The notes beneath the pieces are model-generated. The model was not told the DNA's origin, made no database searches, and was given only the letters and a program-made list of their open reading frames with translations. From Actinomycetota bacterium (GTDB lineage Bacteria; Actinomycetota; Geothermincolia; Fen-727; Anoxymicrobiaceae), in NCBI GenBank assembly GCA_016649525.1, contig JAENXM010000059.1:1-9262 (forward strand): 9,262 nt of DNA, in the 5' to 3' direction. This document shows positions 1-5,425 of this stretch, piece after piece. The translations under genes and the position numbers were made by a program. Position 1 is the first letter of the stretch. Every line of letters begins with the position of its first letter.

Positions 1-341
1 ACGAGCTCCGGGTGCTAGGGTACAGGCTCGAGGCGCTGCGCGTGGAGGGCTTCCGCCTGCCGGTAAAGAAGAATATCACCGCCCGGCTGCCCTCTTTCCT
101 GACAAGCGCGGTCGCCGCCAGGCTGTCGATCCGGCCTCGACCCGACCCGGCGGTGTGCACCGGGTGTCGCAAGTGCGAGGAGATATGCCCGGAAGGGGCG
201 ATATCCGTAGTCGAGGGCGCGGCCCGGGTGGACCTCTCGAAGTGTATCAGGTGCTACTGCTGTCACGAGCTCTGCGAGCACGACGCGATCGAGCTCGAGC
301 GCCCGCTCCTCTTGCGCCTCGCCAATCGGATAGGTGGTTAG
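1..341 (+). CDS. DUF362-family iron-sulfur protein, C-terminal part (5' end outside window)
   Basis: The reading frame is open to the left edge (first full codon at position 3), so the GTG at 12 is probably internal and only the last ~112 residues are present. The visible part has two ferredoxin-type [4Fe-4S] motifs. The first is CTGCRKCEEICPEGAI; the second is CIRCYCCHELCEHDAI, which has one extra Cys and a Glu where the usual Pro follows the last cysteine. The combination KCIRCYCCHELC near the C-terminus, followed by a short basic tail, is typical of DUF362 proteins, which carry such a ferredoxin module after an N-terminal DUF362 domain. That N-terminal domain is not visible, so the assignment rests on the tail. 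The likely role is redox or electron transfer in the cytoplasm; no substrate can be inferred. The stop lies 8 nt from the stop of the convergent lipoprotein gene. Confidence 0.8.
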   Translation, partial: ELRVLGYRLEALRVEGFRLPVKKNITARLPSFLTSAVAARLSIRPRPDPAVCTGCRKCEEICPEGAISVVEGAARVDLSKCIRCYCCHELCEHDAIELERPLLLRLANRIGG

Positions 342-346
342 CCACC
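333..346. terminator. Small hairpin across the DUF362 stop codon, between convergent genes
   Basis: GGTGG (333-337) and CCACC (342-346) can pair around the loop TTAG, which contains the TAG stop of the DUF362 gene. It sits next to the stop of the convergent lipoprotein gene at 350. There is no T-tract on either strand, so it is at best a weak bidirectional terminator. A 5-bp GC stem can also arise by chance in DNA this GC-rich. Confidence 0.3.
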
Positions 347-349
347 GGG

Positions 350-1129
350 TCAGAAAGGCGCTTCTATTTTCACGGGCTTGTCGAAGTCGGAGAACTCGAC
401 TTCCATCGACATCACCAACCTGCCCGCGCCTACCTTGGTGAGGTCCCCCGCAAAATCCATCTTGGCCTTCTTCACGCGGAAGGAGTCCTTGAGGACCCAG
501 ACCTCCATGCGCGCCTCCATCCCCTTGAACACCGCAGGGTCGACGCCGGGCACCCCGGCCACCCTGGCGTATCGCCCCATGTCGAGGTTGAAGCTCAGGT
601 GGTACATGTCGTCATCGCGGTCCAGCAGCTTGAGGTCCTTCGTGTACTTAAGGTAGTTCGTCACGTCGTTAGGCGAGACCCCGGTAGCCAGGTAGTCCGA
701 CACATCCCTCTGAGTCCAGATCTCGGAGCCGGGCATCTTTACGTATGCCGTGTCGCCGATGGTGATGACCTCTGTCTTACCCGCGGCCGACTTGATGGTC
801 ATCTTCGATTTGTCCGGCTTCTCGAAGTCGCCCTCTCCCCTGTAGAAGTTCGAGGCATCACCGAGGTTGCTGGTGGCTCCCTTGAACTCGAGGTCGGTGT
901 CCATCTCCATGTGGACCGATTTGAGCCGGCCCTGGGCCTGGATCGCCCTGCTGACTATCTGGCGTGGGTTACCGAGTTCCACGACGCCACAGCCTACAGC
1001 CAGCGCGACGGCCGCCAGCAGAACCATCAATACCGCCAGGCTGTTTGATTTCCCCTGTTTAGACCTACCCCCGCGGCATCTGCCCTCTCGGCGAGTCGAA
1101 TTCGAGCTCCCACTTCCCACAGCGACCAC
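350..1129 (-). CDS. LolA/LppX-like lipoprotein (last gene of the rpsF-dnaB operon)
   Basis: Predicted secreted lipoprotein of up to 259 aa. A hydrophobic stretch (about residues 31-46) ends in LAVGC, giving lipid-modified Cys47. The mature part has alternating beta-rich segments (RLKSVHMEMDTDLEF, VITIGDTAYVKMPGSEIWTQ, MEVWVLKDSFRVKKAKMDFA) resembling the LolA/LppX/DUF6612 fold, which binds lipid or other hydrophobic ligands. The start is uncertain. The GTG at 1129 gives a long Lys/Arg-containing n-region but overlaps the upstream activase by 65 nt in another frame and has only a weak Shine-Dalgarno. The first ATG (1027) or the TTG before it (1030) removes every positive charge before the hydrophobic core. 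The lysines just ahead of the core argue for initiation upstream of 1030. It is last in the operon and has no obvious link to replication or ribosomes. Family assignment is by fold-like pattern only. Confidence 0.75.
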   Translation of the reverse strand: MVAVGSGSSNSTRREGRCRGGRSKQGKSNSLAVLMVLLAAVALAVGCGVVELGNPRQIVSRAIQAQGRLKSVHMEMDTDLEFKGATSNLGDASNFYRGEGDFEKPDKSKMTIKSAAGKTEVITIGDTAYVKMPGSEIWTQRDVSDYLATGVSPNDVTNYLKYTKDLKLLDRDDDMYHLSFNLDMGRYARVAGVPGVDPAVFKGMEARMEVWVLKDSFRVKKAKMDFAGDLTKVGAGRLVMSMEVEFSDFDKPVKIEAPF

Positions 1130-2084
1130 CCCAGCACGCGAGGACCTCTCTCCCCGCCTTTATCTTCACTACCTCGCAGTTGTTCGAACATCCGGAGCAC
1201 ATGAAAGATGACGTGTTGTACTCGAAATCGACCAGCGAAAACCCCCGGAAGTTGCTCTCGCGGATGTAAGGCGATTCCTCCCTGGTCAGAAGCGCGACAC
1301 CGATCGCGCCCATTACGTCGTGGTACGGGGGGATTGTCACCTCGATCCCAAGGGCTTCCTCGAAGGCCCTTTTCATGCCTATGTTGGCGGCGACCCCGCC
1401 CTGGAAGACGACCGGCGGCTCGAGCCTCTTCCCCTTCGCCAGGTTATTCAGGTAGTTGCGGACAAGGGAGCGGCAGAGACCGAGCACTATCTCCTCCATC
1501 GGGTAACCGACCTGCTGCTTGTGTATCATGTCCGACTCGGCGAAGACCGAGCAGCGCCCGGCTATCTGGGCGCCGTCCTTCGCCTTGAGCGCGAGGTCAC
1601 CGAAGTCCTCGACCGGGACGCCCAGCCGGGTCGACTGGTGGTCGAGGAAGGAGCCGGTGCCCGCCGCGCAGACGGTGTTCATGGCGAAGTCCGTGACCAC
1701 GTCGTCGCGGAGGAGTATCAGCTTCGAGTCCTGCCCCCCTATCTCGATGACGGTGCGGACGCCTTCCACCATGTGAGAGGCGGCGACGGCGTGAGAGGTT
1801 ATCTCGTTCTTGACCAGGTCGGCGCCTATGACTACCCCGGTAAGGTACCTGGCGCTGCCGGTCGCGCCGGCCCCGCAAATCCGGATATCGGCAGGGAGCT
1901 TACCGCCGACCGCCCGTACTCCCTCCTGGACAGCCTTTATCGGCTGGCCGCCGGTCCTCAGGTAAACGGACGAGAGTATGCCGCCATCAGGGTTGATGGC
2001 GACAACGTTGGTGGAAACACTGCCTACGTCAACACCGAGGAAAGCCTCTCCATTCCTTCCGCCTGCCAAGGGGTCATCGGTCAT
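1065..2084 (-). CDS. Acyl-CoA dehydratase activase-type ATPase (BadF/BadG/BcrA/HgdC family)
   Basis: A 339-aa ASKHA-fold ATPase. Visible motifs are phosphate-1 GVDVGSVSTN (17-26), IGGQDSK (115-121), NTVCAAGTGSFLD with Cys139, GRCSVFAESDM with Cys178, and QGGVAANIGM (228-237). In HgdC the two corresponding cysteines bind a [4Fe-4S] cluster between the two subunits of the dimer. Family members use ATP hydrolysis to push one low-potential electron into a partner such as 2-hydroxyacyl-CoA dehydratase or benzoyl-CoA reductase. The tail has five more cysteines (296, 299, 303, 317, 322; CSGCSNNCE and CWGGRCGKWE) that match, as I recall, the segment joining the activase to the DUF2229 module in the large fused family members. 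No DUF2229 or HgdB-like partner is visible. The ATG at 2084 overlaps the dnaB stop as ATGA and follows AGGAGG, so it is preferred over an upstream in-frame start at 2147, which would overlap dnaB by 67 nt. Confidence 0.92.
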   Translation of the reverse strand: MTDDPLAGGRNGEAFLGVDVGSVSTNVVAINPDGGILSSVYLRTGGQPIKAVQEGVRAVGGKLPADIRICGAGATGSARYLTGVVIGADLVKNEITSHAVAASHMVEGVRTVIEIGGQDSKLILLRDDVVTDFAMNTVCAAGTGSFLDHQSTRLGVPVEDFGDLALKAKDGAQIAGRCSVFAESDMIHKQQVGYPMEEIVLGLCRSLVRNYLNNLAKGKRLEPPVVFQGGVAANIGMKRAFEEALGIEVTIPPYHDVMGAIGVALLTREESPYIRESNFRGFSLVDFEYNTSSFMCSGCSNNCEVVKIKAGREVLACWGGRCGKWELEFDSPRGQMPRG

Positions 2085-3445
2085 TCGGTAAGGAGGTCCT
2101 CCTCTTCCTCGGCCAGGTTCCCAAACCTGGTGTACGCCCCGATCCAAGAGAGCCTGAACTTGCCGGTCCTCCCGTTGCGGTGTTTGGCGAGGTGTATGTC
2201 GGCTATCCCTTGTACACCGCGTCCGCTCGGGTCATCGACCTCCGGGCGGTAAAGGAGTATCACGACATCAGCGCCCTGCTCAATGGCTCCGGACTCGCGA
2301 AGGTCCTCGAGGCTCGGTTCCTTTTTGGTGACGGTCGGCGGTGGCCTCCTGAGCTGTGAAACCGCGAGGACGGGGACCTCGAGTTCCATGGCGAGGACCT
2401 TGAGATCCCTCGCGATCCTCGAGACCTCCTGCACGCGGCCCTCCCGGAAACCGGGTAGATGCATCAGCTGGATATAGTCGAGTATTATCAGGCCTACATT
2501 CTCGCGCGCCATGAGCTGGCGAGCCTTGGAGCGCATCTCGAGCATGGTGATGTCTCCGGTGTCGTCGATGAACACCGGCGCGTTGTAGAGGACGCCCGTT
2601 GTGTTCACGATCTTCTCGAGGCCCTCGTCGCTTATCCTGCCCGTCCTGTAATCGGACGAGTCGATCCTCGCCTGGCTGCAGAGCAGCCTCTCGGTCAGCT
2701 CCACCCTCGACATCTCCATGCTGAATATGAGGACCCCCCGTCCCTCGGATAGGCCCACGTGCATAGCGATGTTGAGCGCGAAGCTCGTCTTTCCCATGGC
2801 CGTGCGTCCGCCCACCACGATCAGGTTCGAAGGCTGGAGTCCCGCGGTCCACTTGTCGAGAGTGGTGAAACCGGTAGGGACCCCTGTGATGCTAGAGCCT
2901 CTTTCCCTCGCCTTCTCCATGCGGTTGAAGCTCTCGATAAGCGGCTCCTTGATGTGGGAGAGCCTCTCGCGGTGCATCCTCTTGCCAACCGCGAATATGG
3001 CGGACTCCGCCCTGTCGAAAACGTCCTCGGTCCCGTCGGAAGTGTCGTATCCGAGGTTCGTGACCTCGTATCCGACGTCGATGAGGTTCCGCCTGAAGGC
3101 CATGCCGCGAACGATCTGCGCGTAGTGTTCGATGTTATGAGGATTGGGGACCGTGTCCACCAGCGTGTGGATGTAAGCCTTGTCGCCCACAGACTCCAGG
3201 ATGCCGCGGCTCTTCAGCTCTTCAGCCAGAACGACAGGGTCCGTGCTCGAGCCGCCCGCGTAGAGCTCTACCAGGACCTGGAATATCTTCCGGTGGGATT
3301 CCTTGTAGAAGTCCTCGGGCCGGAGCAGTTCCTGGGCGACAGCGGTCGCGGGATGCGAGAGGATCATGGAACCGAGTACCGACTCCTCGGCCTCAAGGTT
3401 GTGGGGAGGGACACGGTCAAAACCGGCGGCAGGCTCAACTGCCAT
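2081..3445 (-). CDS. dnaB: Replicative DNA helicase DnaB
   Basis: Hexameric 5'-3' helicase that unwinds DNA at the replication fork. It is 454 aa, the normal length. The N-terminal DnaB domain (about 10-115) begins with the usual VPPHNLEAEESVLGSMI. A linker helix region follows, then the RecA-like domain with Walker A GGRTAMGKT (212-220), FSMEMS (241-246) and the Walker B region LIILDYIQLM (319-328). The C-terminal motifs are VPVLAVSQL (367-375 region), RESGAIEQGADVV and LAKHRNGRTG. No intein interrupts it. The ATG follows the rplI stop by 6 nt (TAG AGCAAG ATG), with GGAG at the end of rplI as the likely ribosome site. It lies downstream of the ribosomal genes as in many Gram-positive genomes, and its stop overlaps the activase start by 4 nt, so the two are probably translationally coupled. 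Confidence 0.97.
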   Translation of the reverse strand: MAVEPAAGFDRVPPHNLEAEESVLGSMILSHPATAVAQELLRPEDFYKESHRKIFQVLVELYAGGSSTDPVVLAEELKSRGILESVGDKAYIHTLVDTVPNPHNIEHYAQIVRGMAFRRNLIDVGYEVTNLGYDTSDGTEDVFDRAESAIFAVGKRMHRERLSHIKEPLIESFNRMEKARERGSSITGVPTGFTTLDKWTAGLQPSNLIVVGGRTAMGKTSFALNIAMHVGLSEGRGVLIFSMEMSRVELTERLLCSQARIDSSDYRTGRISDEGLEKIVNTTGVLYNAPVFIDDTGDITMLEMRSKARQLMARENVGLIILDYIQLMHLPGFREGRVQEVSRIARDLKVLAMELEVPVLAVSQLRRPPPTVTKKEPSLEDLRESGAIEQGADVVILLYRPEVDDPSGRGVQGIADIHLAKHRNGRTGKFRLSWIGAYTRFGNLAEEEEDLLTE

Positions 3446-3451
3446 CTTGCT

Positions 3452-4126
3452 CTACTCCATCTCGCTGTCTGGCTGGCTCTCGCTTTCCGCCGGTTCGCTC
3501 GCTTCGGCGGGCTCGATGACTTCCCCGCTCGAGGCGGGCTCACCCACGTCCTCCGGAAGCGCCTCGGGCACACCTTCCTCTGGGACAACTTCCTCGGGGA
3601 AACCAGGCTCGGGGGCGCCTTCCGCGGGCACGGCCGCCGCGCCTTCGGCCTCCTCCTCGACGGGCTCCTCGGCCACAAACCCTTCCCCCTCTACCTCGAA
3701 CTCGATGTCGATATGGACATCGGGGTGAAGTTTCAATAGAGCATGATGGATCCCCACTGTGCGCACCCGTTCGTCGAACACCAGCTTGTGCCTGTCTACC
3801 TCTTCACCAGTGACGGCCTCGATCTCAGAAGCGAGCTGGCGGCCGGTGATAGAGCCGAAAAGCTTACCCGTAGCACTGCAGCGGGCCTTGATGGCTACCC
3901 GCTTTCCCGTTATCTTTTCCGCCACGCCCTGGAGCCTCTCCCTCTCGCGCTCGGCCTTGATCTCGAGGACCCTCTGCTGTTCCTTGATATCCTTCAGCCC
4001 GCCGCGGGTCACGCCGGCAGCGAGGCCCCGGGGCATGAGGTAGTTCCGCGCATACCCGCGCGCGACCTCCACGACCTCTCCCATGCGGCCCAGGGGTTCT
4101 ATGTCTTGCTTGAGCAGCACCTTCAA
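3452..4126 (-). CDS. rplI: 50S ribosomal protein L9 with a long acidic C-terminal tail
   Basis: Residues 1-147 are a complete L9: the N-terminal rRNA-binding domain (MKVLLKQDIEPLGRMGEVVEVARGYARNYLMPRGLA), a long charged connecting helix (about 42-75) and the C-terminal domain ending near VDIDIEF-like sequence at 136-145. L9 binds 23S rRNA near the base of the L1 stalk and helps keep the reading frame. The protein is 224 aa instead of the usual ~148. Residues ~151-224 are low-complexity Pro/Ala/Glu with 25 acidic residues and no Lys or Arg, and are likely disordered. The start is TTG, preceded by GGAAGGTGAT at a normal distance; MKVLLKQDI is the conserved L9 N-terminus, so the start is secure. 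It lies 34 nt after rpsR and 6 nt before dnaB. Confidence 0.95.
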   Translation of the reverse strand: MKVLLKQDIEPLGRMGEVVEVARGYARNYLMPRGLAAGVTRGGLKDIKEQQRVLEIKAERERERLQGVAEKITGKRVAIKARCSATGKLFGSITGRQLASEIEAVTGEEVDRHKLVFDERVRTVGIHHALLKLHPDVHIDIEFEVEGEGFVAEEPVEEEAEGAAAVPAEGAPEPGFPEEVVPEEGVPEALPEDVGEPASSGEVIEPAEASEPAESESQPDSEME

Positions 4127-4160
4127 ACTATCACCTTCCGGCAGGAATCAAGCGGGAGTA

Positions 4161-4412
4161 CTACTTTCGCGGATACGGCAGGAGCGCTACTTCGCGTGCG
4201 TTCTTAATCGCCTTGCTCAACTCGACCTGGTGCTGGGTGCAGGTACCCGTGACCCTGCGAGGCCTGATCTTGCCGCGGTCTGACAGAAAGCGGCGCAGTG
4301 TGCCAACATCCTTGTAGTCGATTCTCTTTGTCTTCTCCTTGCAGAAATAGCAGAACCTGCGCTTCTGTTTCCTCGGATAAGCCGGGCCTTTGCCTTTCTT
4401 GTCTTCAGCTAT
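4161..4412 (-). CDS. rpsR: 30S ribosomal protein S18, apparent non-canonical ATA start
   Basis: An 83-residue S18 with no frame interruption, of the zinc-binding (C+) type. CYFC and GTCTQHQ supply the Cys/His ligands, and IDYKDVGTLRRFLSDRGKIR and VTGTC..HQ..L..AIKNAREVALLPY are the conserved core. S18 pairs with S6 on the platform of the 30S subunit. A TGA (4418-4416) lies in frame just ahead, and the only codons between it and the first lysine of the coding region are GTC ATA GCT GAA GAC. None is a standard start. ATA at 4412-4410 is the best candidate: it lies 8 nt after the Shine-Dalgarno-like GAGGGGTG and gives M-AEDKKGKGPAYPRK. An ATG-to-ATA substitution (real or sequencing error) or a small indel are the alternatives. 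The gene lies 28 nt after ssb and 34 nt before rplI, its normal place. Identity is certain; the start is not. Confidence 0.93.
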   Translation of the reverse strand: MAEDKKGKGPAYPRKQKRRFCYFCKEKTKRIDYKDVGTLRRFLSDRGKIRPRRVTGTCTQHQVELSKAIKNAREVALLPYPRK

Positions 4413-4420
4413 GACTCAAA

Positions 4421-4428
4421 CACCCCTC
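4421..4428 (-). promoter_or_regulatory. Ribosome-binding site candidate for rpsR
   Basis: GAGGGGTG reads on the minus strand and ends 8 nt before the ATA at 4412. It resembles AGGAGGTG and supports translation initiating near that ATA. It lies inside a 7-codon frame (ATG at 4432, stop TAG at 4411-4409) whose stop overlaps the ATA, so reinitiation is also possible. Confidence 0.5.
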
Positions 4429-4440
4429 GCATCTCTATTG

Positions 4441-4869
4441 TCACCAGGGCACGTCCTCTCCCCCCTCTATGGGGGGGACGTCGAGGTTCGCAAAATCCGT
4501 GGACGGCTCGGCCGTGCCCTCGGCGGATGCCTCTCCTGCGCGCGGCAGGAACTGTACGTTCTGCGCGTTGACCTCGACCGCGTACCTCTTCTGCCCGTCC
4601 CCGGTCTCCCAGCTCCTCGAGCGGAGGCGCCCGTCGATGGCCACGCCCCTGCCCTTCTTCAGGTACTGGTGGCTGGTCTCAGCCTGCCTGCCGAACACCA
4701 CCACGTTCAAGAAGTCGACGCCTTCGACCCTCTCACCCTTGTCGTTCACGTAAGGGCTCCGGTTGACGGCGACGCCGAACCGCGTCACCGGCTTGCCGGC
4801 GGGAGTGAACCTCATCTCCGGATCGCGCGTCAGGTTCCCTACAAGTACGACACGATTTAGACTTGCCAT
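4441..4869 (-). CDS. ssb: Single-stranded DNA-binding protein
   Basis: A 142-aa SSB. The OB-fold domain covers about residues 1-110 (MASLNRVVLVGNLTRDPEMRF start, then FGVAVNR, VDFLNVVVFGR, YLKKGRGVAIDGRLRSRSW). A short, poorly conserved linker and an acidic tip ending EDVPW follow. The tip is the site that recruits replication and repair partners; here the usual final Phe (DDIPF) is Trp. SSB protects single-stranded DNA during replication, recombination and repair. The ATG lies 3 nt after the rpsF stop, with AAGGTGAT in the end of rpsF as Shine-Dalgarno, so it is tightly coupled to rpsF. The linker is short (about 30 residues), so this is a compact form. Confidence 0.96.
   Translation of the reverse strand: MASLNRVVLVGNLTRDPEMRFTPAGKPVTRFGVAVNRSPYVNDKGERVEGVDFLNVVVFGRQAETSHQYLKKGRGVAIDGRLRSRSWETGDGQKRYAVEVNAQNVQFLPRAGEASAEGTAEPSTDFANLDVPPIEGGEDVPW
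4451..4481 (-). promoter_or_regulatory. Strong GC hairpin at the 3' end of ssb, before rpsR
   Basis: In the mRNA sense, ACGTCC (4481-4476) pairs with GGACGT (4456-4451) and a run of C (4475-4471) pairs with a run of G (4464-4460). This gives about 11 bp with a 3-nt bulge (AGA) and a short loop. It lies inside the last codons of ssb, 39 nt before the rpsR start. No U-tract follows, so it is not an obvious intrinsic terminator. An attenuator, processing site or RNA-stability element is possible. The C-run could also pair with the GAGGGG ahead of rpsR. Confidence 0.5.
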
Positions 4870-4872
4870 CGC

Positions 4873-5163
4873 TTAATCACCTTCAAGAACCAGGGTCTTG
4901 ATGCGCAGGACATCGTCCCTGATGCCCGCCACCCGCTCCAACTCCTTCACCACTCCCGCCTCCGAGATGAAGTTTACCACAGCGTAGTGACCACTTTCTT
5001 CGCGTTTTATCGGATACTCGAGCCTCCTCAGCCCCCAGACGTCCACGCCGTTGACCGTGCCCCCCTCGCGCGCGATCAGGGCCGATACATCGTCCAGGAC
5101 ACCTTTAATCTCGTCTTCCTCGAGACCCGGCCTGATTATCATGAGCGTCTCGTACTTGCGCAA
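4873..5163 (-). CDS. rpsF: 30S ribosomal protein S6
   Basis: A 96-aa S6 of normal length (MRKYETLMIIRPGL start, GLRRLEYPIKREESGHYAVVNF core, then ERVAGIRDDVLRIKTLV). It binds S18 and 16S rRNA on the 30S platform. The start is TTG at 5163. GGAGG (5173-5169) lies 5 nt upstream, and RKYETLM is the conserved S6 N-terminus, so this start is well supported. It is the first gene of the minus-strand operon and has a clear promoter about 65 nt upstream. Confidence 0.97.
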   Translation of the reverse strand: MRKYETLMIIRPGLEEDEIKGVLDDVSALIAREGGTVNGVDVWGLRRLEYPIKREESGHYAVVNFISEAGVVKELERVAGIRDDVLRIKTLVLEGD

Positions 5164-5168
5164 AATCG

Positions 5169-5173
5169 CCTCC
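5169..5173 (-). promoter_or_regulatory. Shine-Dalgarno for rpsF that fixes its TTG start
   Basis: GGAGG on the minus strand with a 5-nt spacer (CGATT) to the TTG of rpsF. Confidence 0.8.
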
Positions 5174-5227
5174 GTGATTGTTTAAAATCCCGCCGTCGTC
5201 CGCCTGCGGGTCCGAAAAGCAAACGCA

Positions 5228-5255
5228 ATTATAGCACCCGTTGGTGACAAGGCAA
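5228..5255 (-). promoter_or_regulatory. Promoter of the rpsF-ssb-rpsR-rplI-dnaB operon
   Basis: On the minus strand there is a perfect -10 TATAAT (5233-5228) preceded by TGC, i.e. an extended -10. TTGCCT (5255-5250; 4 of 6 matches to TTGACA) lies 16 nt upstream as -35. Transcription would start near 5221, giving a leader of about 58 nt before the rpsF TTG. This is the best promoter match in the window and lies where the operon needs one. Confidence 0.75.
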
Positions 5256-5274
5256 AGGGAATCGTGAATTCTTA

Positions 5275-5330
5275 TTTAGGCCGGGCTCTCAGCCCGGTTC
5301 ACCGATCCCGGCCTAAGAGGCCGGGCTTAA
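5275..5330. repeat. 56-bp double-hairpin repeat, copy 1
   Basis: Begins TTTAGGCCGGGCTCTCAGCC and ends AGGCCGGGCTTAA. Hairpin 1 is CCGGGCT/AGCCCGG (5281-5297, 3-nt loop); hairpin 2 is CCCGGCCT/AGGCCGGG (5307-5325, loop AAG). It differs from copy 2 at 5 of 56 positions. It lies in the divergent rpsF/comFB intergenic region, upstream of comFB, so here it cannot be the terminator of a convergent gene pair. It resembles a REP/MITE-type non-coding element. Confidence 0.9.
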
Positions 5331-5348
5331 TCATGGTTAATAAGTCAC

Positions 5349-5366
5349 GTTTCAAGACCTGACCCC
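5349..5366. repeat. Possible remnant of a REP-associated transposase (RAYT) end
   Basis: The string GTTTCAAGACCTGACCCC, and its complement beginning GGGGTCAGGTCTTGAA, resembles sequences I recall at the ends of Y1 (IS200-like, REP-associated) transposase genes in many bacteria. No transposase gene is present. It lies 18 bp after repeat copy 1. The call rests on recognition only. Confidence 0.3.
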
Positions 5367-5414
5367 ACCCGGTGTGATAGAGTTTCAACATAGTTTTTCC
5401 GGTGGCAACCGCCC

Positions 5415-5420
5415 GGGAGG
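5415..5420 (+). promoter_or_regulatory. Shine-Dalgarno for comFB that selects a TTG start
   Basis: GGGAGG lies 5 nt before the TTG at 5426. The upstream in-frame GTG at 5402 has no such site. Confidence 0.7.
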
Positions 5421-5425
5421 TAGCC

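Noticed and set aside
155..1048. 297-codon plus-strand frame across the DUF362 tail and lipoprotein
   Set aside because: Overlaps two better supported genes and is rich in the His/Arg/Val pattern of antisense translation.
2085..2147. Upstream start for the activase at 2147
   Set aside because: It adds 21 non-conserved residues that overlap dnaB; the ATG at 2084 has an AGGAGG and an ATGA junction.
1320..2252. Long plus-strand reading frame (310 codons) opposite the activase
   Set aside because: Antisense shadow of a strongly supported gene in GC-rich DNA; its translation matches nothing and has no ribosome site.
2759..3739. Long plus-strand reading frame (326 codons) opposite dnaB and rplI
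   Set aside because: Antisense shadow; both genes on the other strand have complete conserved motifs.
4460..4477. G-quadruplex from the G-run in ssb
   Set aside because: There is one long G-run, not four tracts; it pairs with the adjacent C-run as a hairpin instead.
5291..5312. tRNA T-arm-like sequence (CGGTTCACCGATCCCGG) in the repeat
   Set aside because: The flanking bases do not form a T-stem around the loop and no acceptor, D or anticodon arm is present.
5371..5394. Promoter for comFB (TGATAG or CATAGT as -10)
   Set aside because: Neither has an acceptable -35 at 16-18 nt; not supported enough to list.
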